NCBI RefSeq assembly: GCF_028728065.1
Contig: NZ_CP117811.1
Location: 558,001-622,000, forward strand
Source: Lentisphaera profundi
GTDB lineage: Bacteria > Verrucomicrobiota > Lentisphaeria > Lentisphaerales > Lentisphaeraceae
Reading direction: 5' to 3'
DNA: 64,000 bases
Part shown: positions 35,884 to 44,478 of the stretch, piece by piece
Layout of the letters: each line of letters opens with the position of its first letter
Position numbering within the stretch: position 1 is the stretch's first letter
Translations under genes and position numbers: made by a program
Notes under the pieces: generated by a model
The model's input: only the letters and a program-made list of their open reading frames with translations
The model's database searches: none
Told to the model about the DNA's origin: nothing

Positions 35884-36981
35884 CTAGGCTTCGATAATAC
35901 CGTAAGGCTTTAAAGCAGCGATAATTTCACTTTCAGGATCTTGAGGCAAATCAATTTTGCGACCGATGATTTTTTCGGCGATGCTCGTGTAAGTCTCAGA
36001 AACTGACATCATTAAATCGAGGGGTAATTTATTGTCGCGAGCCAGAGCTTCGCGTTCGTCCATGCGATTTTTATTGAGTAGGATATCGGGATCTGGGAAG
36101 TGGCTGAGTAGAGCTTGACGAAAGCCTTCTTTTGAGTTTTCCTGGATCTTTCCTTGGCGGTAAGCTGCGCCATCCCAAATTCTAGAGGAATCAGGCGTAC
36201 CGACTTCGTCGATATAAATGAGTTTTCTTTCGCCTTGTGCATCTTCGATATAACCAAACTCGAATTTTGTATCAACAAAAACTTGGTCAATCTTTGCGAG
36301 GGCATCGGAAATCACATTGAAGCCTTCTTTGAGCAGTTTTTCGTAGAGCGTCACATCTTGTTCAGATTCGAAGTTAAATTCTTCTAAATGATCAGTAATG
36401 TTTTTGCGAGTAATATTGACGTCATCTACGGGAGGTACATCATCCAAGCCACGAATAATACCTTTGGTGGAAGGAGTGATGATAAGTTCAGGTAATTTAG
36501 TGTTATTCTCTAAGCCTTCCGGAATCGGGAGACCACAGATTTCGCGAATGCCTTTGGCGTAATCACGCCACATGCTACCAGTGATATATTGACGGCAGAT
36601 CGCTTCAACACGCAGTGGCTTGGCTTGCTGAACAATCCATACGAGTGGGTGAGGGCAGTCAACAATATGGTTACCAGCGAGGCCATTGGCCTCAAAGAGT
36701 TTAAACCAATGAAGTGCTACGGAATTGAGTGCAGCGCCTTTGCCAGGAATACCATTGAGGCCTTCTTCACCTTTCCAAATGCAATCAAAAGCAGAGATGC
36801 GGTCAGATATAACCATCACGGCTAAACGTGAATCAGGATTTATAGCATAGTTTTTTTCTTTGATGAGGCGCGCACTATCGTCGGCACTTAACCAGTAAAC
36901 AGAGCGAACTTTACCAGAATGAACGGGGCCATCGGTACGAATAGGGAGTTTATCGTTAATTTCCAAGACTTTTGGAATCAT
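35884..36981 (-). CDS. purC: Phosphoribosylaminoimidazole-succinocarboxamide synthase
   Basis: A 365-residue SAICAR synthetase of purine synthesis, which joins CAIR and aspartate using ATP. The N-terminal ATP region [11 protein letters not shown], then [35 protein letters not shown] and [13 protein letters not shown] (the conserved D-E-x-x-T-P-D-S-S-R-x-W) are all present. The length fits the longer, eukaryote-like/fungal-type PurC rather than the 240-residue form. It is monocistronic, with its own strong terminator. Confidence 0.95.
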   Translation of the reverse strand: MIPKVLEINDKLPIRTDGPVHSGKVRSVYWLSADDSARLIKEKNYAINPDSRLAVMVISDRISAFDCIWKGEEGLNGIPGKGAALNSVALHWFKLFEANGLAGNHIVDCPHPLVWIVQQAKPLRVEAICRQYITGSMWRDYAKGIREICGLPIPEGLENNTKLPELIITPSTKGIIRGLDDVPPVDDVNITRKNITDHLEEFNFESEQDVTLYEKLLKEGFNVISDALAKIDQVFVDTKFEFGYIEDAQGERKLIYIDEVGTPDSSRIWDGAAYRQGKIQENSKEGFRQALLSHFPDPDILLNKNRMDEREALARDNKLPLDLMMSVSETYTSIAEKIIGRKIDLPQDPESEIIAALKPYGIIEA

Positions 36982-37128
36982 ATTTCATCCTTGCTTTATC
37001 GAATTATCATTATGCGGGAATATAGTGGAGAAAGTCAATGGCGCAAAAAGAGCAGATGATTATTATTTAGAAATCATGGCTTATTTACTGCTCTTCGGGA
37101 AGGGCTAAATTTACAAGGGATAAGAAAT

Positions 37129-37620
37129 ATGAATTGCGGAACATGTGGTCGTCCGGTAAGTCTGAAAGATGGTAGCTGCTATTACTGTAGAGATATTCCT
37201 CAAGCGGCTGAATCAGATCTTAAACTGATGCTTTTAGAGATGGAACGAAAAGAGGAAAAGGAAAAGTCGGGTAATGGCATCTATCTAGCGACTCGGGCCT
37301 TATCATTTTTCTTGGGTTTGGCCTTAGCAATCATCGCCATTACGAATGTTTTTGAAACGAAGTTTTTACTCTTTATTTGTGCACTAGTTTTTATTTTTAA
37401 TGCTTGGGTACTTGAGAATGGTTATATGAAGTCCACGGTATTCTGCATCTTCGTATCGGGGGTGACGTCAATCTATACACTCTCCCTTGGAGTCGATTTC
37501 TTGCGGGGAGATAAACAAAATTTTAGCATAGCCTTTTTTGCGGTGTTCATTAGTATACTAACTGCGATGCCAGCAATCTTAATGATTTTTCATACAGAAA
37601 TGGAGAAGAGACGAAAGTGA
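37129..37620 (+). CDS. Hypothetical membrane protein with N-terminal zinc ribbon
   Basis: A 163-residue protein. Residues 1-22 hold CGTCG and CYYC, two CxxC pairs that look like a short zinc ribbon, followed by a charged helix and four hydrophobic segments between about 55 and 157. I do not recognise the family. It overlaps the next gene, whose GTG start lies in its stop codon region (GTGA), so it is co-translated with the Mur ligase. Confidence 0.7.
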   Translation: MNCGTCGRPVSLKDGSCYYCRDIPQAAESDLKLMLLEMERKEEKEKSGNGIYLATRALSFFLGLALAIIAITNVFETKFLLFICALVFIFNAWVLENGYMKSTVFCIFVSGVTSIYTLSLGVDFLRGDKQNFSIAFFAVFISILTAMPAILMIFHTEMEKRRK

Positions 37621-38996
37621 GTGAATTTAATATTCCGCCCAAGGGCAGTCGCATATTTTTTGCAGGTCTAGGTGGCATTGGTATGAGTGCCTTGGCACAA
37701 TTTATCCGCAGCCTAGGATATGAAGTCGCGGGTAGTGACCGCGATATAAGTTCGACCAGTCAAGCACATTTATTTGCGCAACTCGCAAAGCAGGGGATTC
37801 AGCACTTTATTCAAGATGGTTCGGGAGTCAAAAGTTTTGCGCCCGACTTAATTGTCTACTCATCGGCACTGGAAGACGATAATCCGGATTTTCTAGCAGC
37901 ACCCAATACCGAGCGCATGCATCGATCTAAAGCAATGGCCGCGGCCGTGGCACAGAGTGGCCTCAAAGCAGTAGCAGTAGCAGGTAGCTGTGGCAAAACT
38001 TCCGTGACCGCTTGGATTGCGGCGACACTGCGAGCCATGGGTCAAGCACCGGTGATGATTAATGGTGGCTACTCACCAGATTTAGAGAGTGAGGTTTACC
38101 CAGGTAATTTTGGGCACGGGGATGGATTTGTTGTTTTCGAAGCAGATGAAAGTGATGGTTCATTAGTGAATTTTAACCCTGAAGTCTCCTTATTACTCAA
38201 TATGGGTGATGACCACCATAGCAAAGATAAGCTAGAAGTGATGTTTAATACTTTTTTACTGAATGGGCAAAAAGCGGTAGTTCACAAGAGCCTAGAGTAT
38301 ATCGCGAAAGGTCATGATCAGATGATGAGCTTTTTGGAAGAGGGTGACTTTACTCTGAGTCAGATCAGCCATAATGAGAAAGGGGTTCGCTTTTTATTGA
38401 ATGACAATGAAATAGCAGTTCAAACCAGTCAATGGGGAGAACACTCAGCCGAAAATGCATTGGCAGTGATTAGCACGCTATCAGCCTGTGGCTTTGACTT
38501 AGAGCAAATTGTTCCAGCCATGGCCTATTTTTGCGGTGTTCGCAGAAGATTTGAGCTTAAGGGGCGCGTTCAAGATGTTCCGCTCTATGATGATTATGCT
38601 CATAACCCTCAAAAAATCGCAGCCTGTATCTCTGCGGCTAAAGCCATTTATAGCGGTGCGGTACTTGTCTTTTTCCAACCTCATGGTTATGGACCACTAG
38701 GCTTCATGCGTGAGGCTTTACAGCGAGAGTTGAGAGCCGTATTAAATAAGCAAGATAAATTTGTGTTTCTCCCCGTATTTTATGCGGGTGGAACGACTTC
38801 CTTTCAACCGACTTCTGCTGAAGTCGCAAAACAATATAGTGAATCGGGACTTAATGTGATTGATTTAGAAGATCGTGATTTAACCGCTGCGTTACTCGAG
38901 CAGGAAGTGAAGAACTATAGCTGTGTGCTCGTGGTCGGCGCGCGAGATCCCTCGATTCCACTTTGGAGTAACAGCTTGACGGATGAATCGCTATGA
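37617..38996 (+). CDS. murC: UDP-N-acetylmuramate--alanine ligase (MurC) or close paralogue
   Basis: A 459-residue Mur ligase. The N-terminal Rossmann domain starts FFAGLGGIGMSALAQF (MurC-type), the acidic EADESDGS, DDYAHNPQKI and VVFFQPHGYGPLG-like C-terminal motif follow the MurC order. The ATP loop reads AGSCGKTSVT near residue 123, where MurC normally has GTHGKTTT, so His-Thr have become Cys-Ser. MurC adds L-Ala to UDP-MurNAc in the cytoplasm. The start is GTG 37617, overlapping the upstream stop. acpS follows with a 4-base overlap. A MurC-like paralogue with another role cannot be excluded. Confidence 0.8.
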   Translation: MSEFNIPPKGSRIFFAGLGGIGMSALAQFIRSLGYEVAGSDRDISSTSQAHLFAQLAKQGIQHFIQDGSGVKSFAPDLIVYSSALEDDNPDFLAAPNTERMHRSKAMAAAVAQSGLKAVAVAGSCGKTSVTAWIAATLRAMGQAPVMINGGYSPDLESEVYPGNFGHGDGFVVFEADESDGSLVNFNPEVSLLLNMGDDHHSKDKLEVMFNTFLLNGQKAVVHKSLEYIAKGHDQMMSFLEEGDFTLSQISHNEKGVRFLLNDNEIAVQTSQWGEHSAENALAVISTLSACGFDLEQIVPAMAYFCGVRRRFELKGRVQDVPLYDDYAHNPQKIAACISAAKAIYSGAVLVFFQPHGYGPLGFMREALQRELRAVLNKQDKFVFLPVFYAGGTTSFQPTSAEVAKQYSESGLNVIDLEDRDLTAALLEQEVKNYSCVLVVGARDPSIPLWSNSLTDESL

Positions 38997-39376
38997 TTGG
39001 CGGGGTAGGAACAGATATTTGTGAATTAGCCCGTATCCAAAAATTATTGGAGAGTAACAAGCGCCAACATTTTTTAGATAAGACTTTCACTGATGAAGAA
39101 TTGGATCTCGCTCCAGGAAGCAAAGCAGAAGTCGCATTTTATGCAGGTCGTTGGGCCGCCAAAGAAGCTTTAGCAAAGGCTTTGGGTACAGGCTTTGGCC
39201 AATTTTGCCGTTGGTCCGAAATTACCGTGGCACGAAAAGATTCTGGTGCACCTTATTTTAAAATTAGTGGCGTAACGGCCGAGACTGCTGATTCACTGGG
39301 ACTTACAAATTTTCATCTCTCAATAAGTCATGAGAAGAGTCATGCCATCGCCTTTGTGATTGCAGAAAAACTATAA
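38993..39376 (+). CDS. acpS: Holo-[acyl-carrier-protein] synthase
   Basis: A 127-residue phosphopantetheinyl transferase that moves 4'-phosphopantetheine from CoA to acyl carrier protein. GVGTDICELARI at residue 3 and FYAGRWAAKEALAKALGTG near 48 are the Mg/CoA-binding motifs, and LSISHEKSHAIAFV closes the fold. Length is normal. ATG 38993 overlaps the murC stop (ATGA). Confidence 0.95.
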   Translation: MIGGVGTDICELARIQKLLESNKRQHFLDKTFTDEELDLAPGSKAEVAFYAGRWAAKEALAKALGTGFGQFCRWSEITVARKDSGAPYFKISGVTAETADSLGLTNFHLSISHEKSHAIAFVIAEKL

Positions 39377-39405
39377 TTTTTTGCTTATTTTTCTGTTTAA
39401 ACAAC

Positions 39406-39435
39406 TTGTTTTCTACATAGGGAAAGGCATTATAT
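39406..39435 (+). promoter_or_regulatory. Candidate promoter of the tRNA-Gly gene
   Basis: TTGTTT at 39406-39411 and TTATAT at 39430-39435, 18 bp apart, ending 12 bp before the tRNA. A fair sigma-70-like match. Confidence 0.45.
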
Positions 39436-39446
39436 CCTCACAAGAC

Positions 39447-39518
39447 GCGAGTGTAGCTCAATGGTAGAGCATCTGCCTTCCAAGCAGAATGTCGTGAGTT
39501 CGAGTCTCATCACTCGCT
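39447..39518 (+). tRNA. tRNA-Gly (anticodon TCC)
   Basis: A full cloverleaf: acceptor GCGAGTG / CACTCGC, D-arm GCTC-AATGGTA-GAGC, anticodon arm TCTGC-CTTCCAA-GCAGA and T-arm GTGAG-TTCGAGT-CTCAT, 72 nt with discriminator T. CCA is not encoded. It is the last conserved gene before the cassette array. Confidence 0.95.
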
Positions 39519-39521
39519 CTT

Positions 39522-39552
39522 AAAAGACTTAGTTTCGACTAAGTCTTTTTTT
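39522..39552 (+). terminator. Terminator after tRNA-Gly
   Basis: AAAAGACTTAGT-TTCG-ACTAAGTCTTTT, a 12-bp stem with a stable tetraloop, followed by further T residues. Confidence 0.85.
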
Positions 39553-39612
39553 GTGCCCTGATTCAATCAAATGATGGCGTAGGTTCAGAGAAAACATGAT
39601 AGTCTTAACTAG

Positions 39613-39672
39613 ACTAACGACCGAGATGATTGAGATTTGAGTGAAGTGATGACTCTGTAGCTCATGGTGCGG
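39613..39672 (-). repeat. attC site A (last of array)
   Basis: ACTAACGACCGAGATGATTG and later GCTCATGG on the plus strand; R' GTTAG intact, R'' degenerate. It follows the DUF2071 cassette gene and marks the array boundary with chromosomal DNA. Confidence 0.7.
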
Positions 39673-39685
39673 TTTTTGTTTTTAG

Positions 39686-40471
39686 TCACAATGCTACAGG
39701 TGGTAGGTACACAGTAAAGTTAGTCTGATGTTGTATAAGTACACTGTGAATTTCTAAAGGTTCTGTCTTTGTTGCTAGGCCGAGTTTTTGTAGTAAGGAA
39801 ATATCAGCATTTGAGATATGACCTTCAGTTGGGTTTAATTTATCATGCCATATAGAGTAGCTACCCAATTTGCCGTTTCGTAGATAAAAGAACCCTTTTA
39901 ATGGGTGAGTTAATAAGACTAGCCCAGTCTCTAAATCTGAAAACCCTAATAATGTTTTTGGAGGTTTTCCAGTATCTTCTAATTCTATATTTAGATTAGC
40001 CCATTTACTGTGACTGTTAATTTTATAGCTCGTATATTTCTTTAAGTCATGGTCATAATTCACATCGAATTTCATTTTAGTTTTATGCCAAGGTAAGTTC
40101 CAAATATATCTAGGGAAATTGACTGAAAAAGAATCTAAACTTGTTCCAAAAAACCATGCGACGTGTTCACCTGTTATTGAGTCAGTGACATATGCACGAT
40201 AATTAGTTTGACCAAAAGATTTTTTGATCCATGGAAACTTCACTAATCTAAAATCAAGATCCCAAAATGGAACAATAGAGATCAATGCCTTTTGTTCACC
40301 TTTAGGTGTAATGATACAATCCAATTCAAACCGTTCGTGAACAAGTGGTCGTAGAAGCTTGGGGTCTACCATATATGTGATAATGGAAAAGTGAGAAAGA
40401 GTCGTTTCGACATCGAACCCACTTGGAAGTGATCTTGTTAATAACTCTTTATCAAATTGCAGATTATTCAT
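39686..40471 (-). CDS. DUF2071 family protein (cassette gene)
   Basis: A 261-residue protein matching the DUF2071 (YqjF-like) family: FSIITYMVDPKLLRPLVHERFEL near residue 27 and the acetoacetate-decarboxylase-like beta core. Function in this family is unknown. Last cassette before attC A. A second, different DUF2071 protein is encoded at 41956. AT-rich compared with the genes outside the array. Confidence 0.82.
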   Translation of the reverse strand: MNNLQFDKELLTRSLPSGFDVETTLSHFSIITYMVDPKLLRPLVHERFELDCIITPKGEQKALISIVPFWDLDFRLVKFPWIKKSFGQTNYRAYVTDSITGEHVAWFFGTSLDSFSVNFPRYIWNLPWHKTKMKFDVNYDHDLKKYTSYKINSHSKWANLNIELEDTGKPPKTLLGFSDLETGLVLLTHPLKGFFYLRNGKLGSYSIWHDKLNPTEGHISNADISLLQKLGLATKTEPLEIHSVLIQHQTNFTVYLPPVAL

Positions 40472-40481
40472 TTTTTATTAT

Positions 40482-40552
40482 TACCGAACGCTTTAAATGA
40501 GGGGAATGTTAGCCTAAGCGAAGAATATCCTCTGCGGCGTATTCGTTATATA
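40482..40552 (-). repeat. attC site B
   Basis: Contains the central TAGCCTAAGCGAAGAAT of the consensus; arms CGAACGC and GCGTATTCG pair imperfectly. R' and R'' are diverged (GTTCGGT, ATAACG). Confidence 0.65.
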
Positions 40553-40557
40553 TGGCT

Positions 40558-41027
40558 TTATATTTTTTTGAAGTACTCTCTGCCATGTATCGTAGAGATA
40601 CCGCTACTTAAATATATCCAATATGTATTATCATCTTCGAATTGAAGTGTAAATATCATTTTTCCAAATATTTCATCCGTTTTTTGAATAATAATCGATG
40701 ATTCAGTAAAACCTAAAATTTCATATTTCACCAATTCTTGGTATTCATCCATTTTATATTTTTTACCGTTGAGAACAAATGATCTTTTAGGCATAAATTC
40801 TTTTGCCGTTTTGCTATCAACATATTCAATTTTTAAATAGCCAGTTGCTTGTGATATGAATTCCATTTGTTTCGGAGGTAAAATAGCGTTTTCTTTGTTG
40901 AACTTTATGGTTCTTTTTTGATCTGATATCCATGTTCCATATAGTTTTTTTGTAATGCTTTGGGTAAAGTTTCGTGAGCTACTAACGTGTAACAAAAGAG
41001 AGTGGTAAGTAGTAAGGTTTTTATCAT
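40558..41027 (-). pseudogene. Exported lipocalin-like protein, reading frame broken at A7 run (or programmed -1 shift)
   Basis: The body frame (ending 40558) has no sensible start: it begins at a TTG and reads LYGTWISDQKRTIKFN, a lipocalin-like opening. A signal peptide, MIKTLLLTTLFCYTLVAHE, starts at ATG 41027 with AGGA upstream in the neighbouring frame, and stops 12 codons beyond the run of seven A (minus strand; 40945-40951). The two frames join at A-AAA-AAC in the upstream frame, exactly a -1 slippery heptamer. The joined product is about 155 residues. Either the gene is damaged, the sequence has an error, or expression uses frameshifting. The sibling at 41478 has the same design unbroken. 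Confidence 0.6.
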
Positions 41028-41102
41028 TTTTATTCCTGTATAATGAGCAAGATTTATGCGAAGGGAAGAAATTCCTTTGACCTCAAACTTATGTTTTTGA
41101 GT

Positions 41103-41438
41103 TCAAATCTCATCAATAATTCCTTCTATGATGACATCAATACCATGAGTACAGAATTGATCTAAGGTGGTTTCAATTGTTTCTTTTTTACCGAATATTC
41201 CAATTAAGAGAAAAAAACTTCCAAATATATAAGCGGCTATTGAATGATCGGACAAAAAGCCATAAGCAATTAAAACAGCTCCAATAATATTGATTGCGGA
41301 TCTCATCCACGGACTAATAGTTGATACTTTGGCATTCATGAGTTGTTTTTTAGTCAGTTTCTTTCTTGAGCCTTTTAGACGATTTAATTTTCGTCTGATG
41401 TTCCTTTCAATAAGTGGATTTGTTTTTTTATTATTCAT
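41103..41438 (-). CDS. Hypothetical two-helix membrane protein (cassette gene)
   Basis: A 111-residue protein: basic N-terminal 40 residues (RRKLNRLKGSRKKLTKKQL), two adjacent hydrophobic helices near 46-85 (INIIGAVLIAYGFL, IAAYIFGSFFLLIGIFG) and a short acidic tail. No family recognised. Short intergenic spaces on both sides hold degraded attC-like sequence. Confidence 0.65.
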   Translation of the reverse strand: MNNKKTNPLIERNIRRKLNRLKGSRKKLTKKQLMNAKVSTISPWMRSAINIIGAVLIAYGFLSDHSIAAYIFGSFFLLIGIFGKKETIETTLDQFCTHGIDVIIEGIIDEI

Positions 41439-41440
41439 GT

Positions 41441-41485
41441 AAAACGACCGTAAGTCCTCTGTAACTGTAACTGTAACTCATGGCT
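41441..41485 (-). repeat. attC-like site D, short form with CTGTAA triplication
   Basis: Keeps the two ends of the consensus (AACGACCG and AACTCATGG) but the middle is only about 25 bases and includes CTGTAA three times in tandem. The TGA stop of the next gene lies in its CTCATGG end. Confidence 0.5.
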
Positions 41486-41912
41486 GTTTTGTTTTATTTC
41501 TATTGAAAATAACATCGGGTTCACCGCCTCTTCTCAAACATAAAACATTTTGATCTAATAAAATGAACGACACTTTCAGGTCTATAGGAGTAGGTGTAGC
41601 ACTTTTGAATTTTAAAGTTTTATTTTCGTATGAAGTTATTTCTATTTTTGTGACATTAATAATAGTTTCTTTTTCATCCATATAACTTTTGAAGTTATCA
41701 GGTCCTATAATCATGCCAGCATGTTTCATTTGTTCTTTCATGGCATCCATTTTTTGATACTCTGATTCGGGTATTTTGTAAGCTTTAAAGTTTTTGAGCT
41801 TTTTGAAAGTAGCTTCTATGTCTATGTGCCAATTACCTAGCATCTCTTTAGGAACTTCGTTGGAATATAGATTCATACAGAGGATAAATAAGAGGGGGAG
41901 AATTTTTTTCAT
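41478..41912 (-). CDS. Exported lipocalin-like protein (cassette gene)
   Basis: A 144-residue protein from ATG 41912, chosen because MKKILPLLFILCMNLYS is a clean signal peptide; a longer frame begins 6 codons upstream. The mature part opens EVPKEMLGNWHID, similar to the start of the broken gene at 40558, then a beta-rich region with SFILLDQNVLCLRRGG. Function unknown. Its stop TGA comes from attC site D. No attC is visible between it and the DUF2071 gene at 41956, so both may sit in one cassette. Confidence 0.72.
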   Translation of the reverse strand: MKKILPLLFILCMNLYSNEVPKEMLGNWHIDIEATFKKLKNFKAYKIPESEYQKMDAMKEQMKHAGMIIGPDNFKSYMDEKETIINVTKIEITSYENKTLKFKSATPTPIDLKVSFILLDQNVLCLRRGGEPDVIFNRNKTKQP

Positions 41913-41955
41913 GATATGTGCTGGCCTCATTTTTTTTGTTAAGATAATCTAATTT

Positions 41956-42669
41956 TCATAAAGAACATAACTGACATAGATTTTCGCGGGAGACCCAACT
42001 ATGATTTATGTTTCTCATTATTATTGCACTATCAAATGTAACAGAACCTTCGGGAAATTTGGATGTGTCTGAAAAATATGAAGAATAACAATTCCTGACC
42101 TTTAATGGCTCCATTTGCCAATGAGTAGTTGCTAATTCAATAGCATCATACTTTGATTTTTTATCGCTTGGAGACCAAGCAATATTTCCTGTTTTAAAAA
42201 ACTCTGATACATCGTTTATTGTCTCAAATACTGATCCAATTGGTAACTCTTTAACAACACTTGCGTCAATGGACATTAATGTATTTTGCTGTTCATGAAC
42301 AGTTACTTTATAATTATCTCCAGATACGTTTAGATCAAATTTTGTTTTGTTATAAACGCCCGGGAATATTCTGCCACCAGATAGTGAATTAATCCATGAG
42401 TCAGTATCTCGTCTCGTAACATAGACACCTTCCCCTTTAATGGTGTCTACAGCGATTCTATGTGCGGCATTATTACTTGATGTGCCGAGTAAAGCAGGTG
42501 CTCCTTTGACGCGCATATTAGTCAAACTGACCTGACAAATTCCTGCGATACAATAGCCATTTATCACTTTAGGTTTGAATTCGATAGGTAAGATTTTTCT
42601 CATTATTTCGGGATCAACCTTAAAATTCAATAGGATTCTATGGCTGATTATTCCTGTAACTTCTTTCAT
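41956..42669 (-). CDS. DUF2071 family protein (cassette gene)
   Basis: A 237-residue protein typical of DUF2071: HRILLNFKVDPEIMRKILP near residue 10, VINGYCIAGICQVSLTNMR, SSNNAAHRIAVD, VTRRDTDSWINSLSGGR and FPGVYNKTKFD. Acetoacetate-decarboxylase-like fold, function not known. It differs in sequence from the DUF2071 protein at 39686, so the array holds two separate members. Confidence 0.85.
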   Translation of the reverse strand: MKEVTGIISHRILLNFKVDPEIMRKILPIEFKPKVINGYCIAGICQVSLTNMRVKGAPALLGTSSNNAAHRIAVDTIKGEGVYVTRRDTDSWINSLSGGRIFPGVYNKTKFDLNVSGDNYKVTVHEQQNTLMSIDASVVKELPIGSVFETINDVSEFFKTGNIAWSPSDKKSKYDAIELATTHWQMEPLKVRNCYSSYFSDTSKFPEGSVTFDSAIIMRNINHSWVSRENLCQLCSL

Positions 42670-42682
42670 TTTTTTTATTCCT

Positions 42683-42739
42683 ACTTAACAGCCGAGATTA
42701 GGGATTTCGATCGAAATTTTCACTATCGCTCATAGTGCG
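42683..42739 (-). repeat. attC site F
   Basis: CTTAACAGCCGAGATTAGGGA at the plus-strand left and TTTTCACTATCGCTCATAG at the right; R' GTTAAG intact. Centre holds GATTTCGATCGAAATT, a short palindrome. Confidence 0.7.
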
Positions 42740-42766
42740 TTTTAAGTTTTTATTTTAATATCAGAC

Positions 42767-43264
42767 TCAATGAGTAGTGATAGTCGAGACATATTGTTTT
42801 AGCTGAACTGCTAGAGCACCAGAATACTTACCAAAACCAATTAAATATCCCTTGTCTGAAATCACATAAGGCGCACCAATAGTACGATTCTGGAATGGAC
42901 CAATCACTAATTCAGTGAAGGTGATTTCTCCGCCATGACAATTAGCAGTGACAGCATCCGTAAATACGATTTTAATATGGTTTCCAACTAATGCTTTTTT
43001 GTATCCAGAGTTAATAGTCTCGAGATTAAGGTTTACCTGAGGACCAGTTCCTGATGTATTGAAATTAGAAGATTTAAGATAATCTAAGGAGAGTTTCTGG
43101 AGCTTATGATTTTGCTCTTTAGTTAAAATGATATTTTCATCTTTTACCTTAAGTTGTAATGAGCAATGGTTTTTATCCGTACTGGTGGAAGAACATGATG
43201 AAAATATCATGACGATTGTAAATATGCAGATACAGAGTTTAAATGATGTGTTTTTCATGGTCAT
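42767..43264 (-). CDS. Putative lipoprotein (cassette gene)
   Basis: A 165-residue protein with a lipoprotein signal: FTIVMIFSSC gives a lipobox at Cys about residue 24. The mature part has two more Cys (NHCSLQL and TANCHGGEIT) that may pair, and a beta-rich C-terminus. No family recognised. It ends 28 bp before attC F. Confidence 0.72.
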   Translation of the reverse strand: MTMKNTSFKLCICIFTIVMIFSSCSSTSTDKNHCSLQLKVKDENIILTKEQNHKLQKLSLDYLKSSNFNTSGTGPQVNLNLETINSGYKKALVGNHIKIVFTDAVTANCHGGEITFTELVIGPFQNRTIGAPYVISDKGYLIGFGKYSGALAVQLKQYVSTITTH

Positions 43265-43353
43265 ATTATGCTTAGACTTGGTTTTAAATTCCTATTCAAT
43301 ATTGGCGACTGTCAAAAGACCTGTAATCCACTGTTTTTTCTTCTTACTCAAGA

Positions 43354-43554
43354 TCATAGTTCTACATGTGCGAGTTTTTGTTTTCTTAAATTAGATCGGT
43401 ACAAAATATTTAGTTTCTCATTATTCGGCTTATCTCCCCATCCCATAATTTCTGAAATGGACCTATAGCAGCTGGTACAAACATCATTTTTGTTAAGTTT
43501 ACATTTGTTGATACATGGACTTACGATATTTTTATTATTTGAGATTTGCTTCAT
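43354..43554 (-). CDS. DUF1289 family small Cys-rich protein (cassette gene)
   Basis: A 66-residue protein with the DUF1289 pattern: SPCINKCKLN, then CTSCYRSISEIMGW and the helix NNEKLNIL. Four cysteines (C-x3-C ... C-x2-C) suggest metal binding. DUF1289 proteins are small and of unknown function. Followed by a short attC-like site at 43568. Confidence 0.82.
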   Translation of the reverse strand: MKQISNNKNIVSPCINKCKLNKNDVCTSCYRSISEIMGWGDKPNNEKLNILYRSNLRKQKLAHVEL

Positions 43555-43567
43555 TATTTTTCACTCT

Positions 43568-43610
43568 GTATAAGGACCGAAATGGTTCTGCAATCCATCC
43601 TTATGGTGTG
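43568..43610 (-). repeat. attC-like site H (short, weak)
   Basis: ATAAGGACCGAAATGG and TCCTTATGG form an imperfect inverted repeat at the position expected after the 43624 gene. It lacks the GCCTAAGCG centre. Confidence 0.4.
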
Positions 43611-43623
43611 TTTATTTTAGTGT

Positions 43624-44055
43624 TTATCTGTGACTTAGAGTTACATATAGTTTTTCATTTTCTATATCGTATATAACCCTTGTTCCACCATTATTACTTT
43701 CTATTTTCATATAAGTTAATGAGTGATTAATAACTACATATTCCTCATTAATTTTATACTGCATAAAACGGTGAACTCTTTTATCTTCCGCTAATTTCCA
43801 TTCGTTTTGTTCTGCAAATTCCATGAAATCACTTTTTTTCATATGGCAGTTATATACTTTTATCCACCCAAACCCTTCACGTTCATAAAAGTTTATATTA
43901 GATGCTGTATCAGGTAACCATTCAACCTTTTCCTGATTAAAAGCAGTTTCTTCTGGTGTATATGAAAAACTGATTATGAAAAGAATAATAAATATGAATG
44001 GAGTGCTGATCGCAATAATCATTAGCCATTTAATAATTTGCTTAAGAATTTTCAT
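43624..44055 (-). CDS. Hypothetical membrane-anchored protein (cassette gene)
   Basis: A 143-residue protein: one strong N-terminal helix (IIKWLMIIAISTPFIFIILFIISF) and a soluble extracytoplasmic domain of about 110 residues with WKLAEDKRVHRFMQY and a beta-rich end. No family recognised. Confidence 0.68.
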   Translation of the reverse strand: MKILKQIIKWLMIIAISTPFIFIILFIISFSYTPEETAFNQEKVEWLPDTASNINFYEREGFGWIKVYNCHMKKSDFMEFAEQNEWKLAEDKRVHRFMQYKINEEYVVINHSLTYMKIESNNGGTRVIYDIENEKLYVTLSHR

Positions 44056-44127
44056 ATTTTTCTTTATCTAAGGTTCTGAATGGGAAAGAATTGACTGAGG
44101 CAAAAATCATCGTTCGATTCTCTGATC

Positions 44128-44478
44128 CTACTTGCTCACTTTTTTATATTTATATATTCGATCATTTCCATGAATCGTAAGTATCCCATTAATTATAGAA
44201 TATGTCCCTTCGTAAGTTTTTTCATTAATGTGTACGACCAGGTCATCATCTGTTACAGTAAATATACCTGAATGTCGAATTCCATGCTCATTTACGATTT
44301 CTGTAATCGTAATTATATTTGGTGATGAAAAGGTCGTGATTTCCTTATATCCTTTATTGGAAGGGTGTTCATCTTGGATGATTCTTTCCCAGCTACCCAT
44401 TATATGCGGTGATGATTGGGTACTTTTACAGGATAGAAATAATAAGGTGATTAAGCTTATAAAAAACATTTTTTTCAT
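44128..44478 (-). CDS. Small lipocalin-like lipoprotein (cassette gene)
   Basis: A 116-residue protein with lipobox LFLSC at about residue 17. The mature part starts HIMGSWERI and runs as short beta strands (TYEGTYSIINGILTIHG), like a small lipocalin/META-type barrel. It resembles in design the proteins at 40558 and 41478. Function unknown. Confidence 0.75.
   Translation of the reverse strand: MKKMFFISLITLLFLSCKSTQSSPHIMGSWERIIQDEHPSNKGYKEITTFSSPNIITITEIVNEHGIRHSGIFTVTDDDLVVHINEKTYEGTYSIINGILTIHGNDRIYKYKKVSK

Noticed and set aside
40996-41102. A further attC (site C) between the 40558 and 41103 genes
   Set aside because: A small AAGGAA/TTCCCTT stem is there, but outer ends and centre do not match well enough to list as a site.
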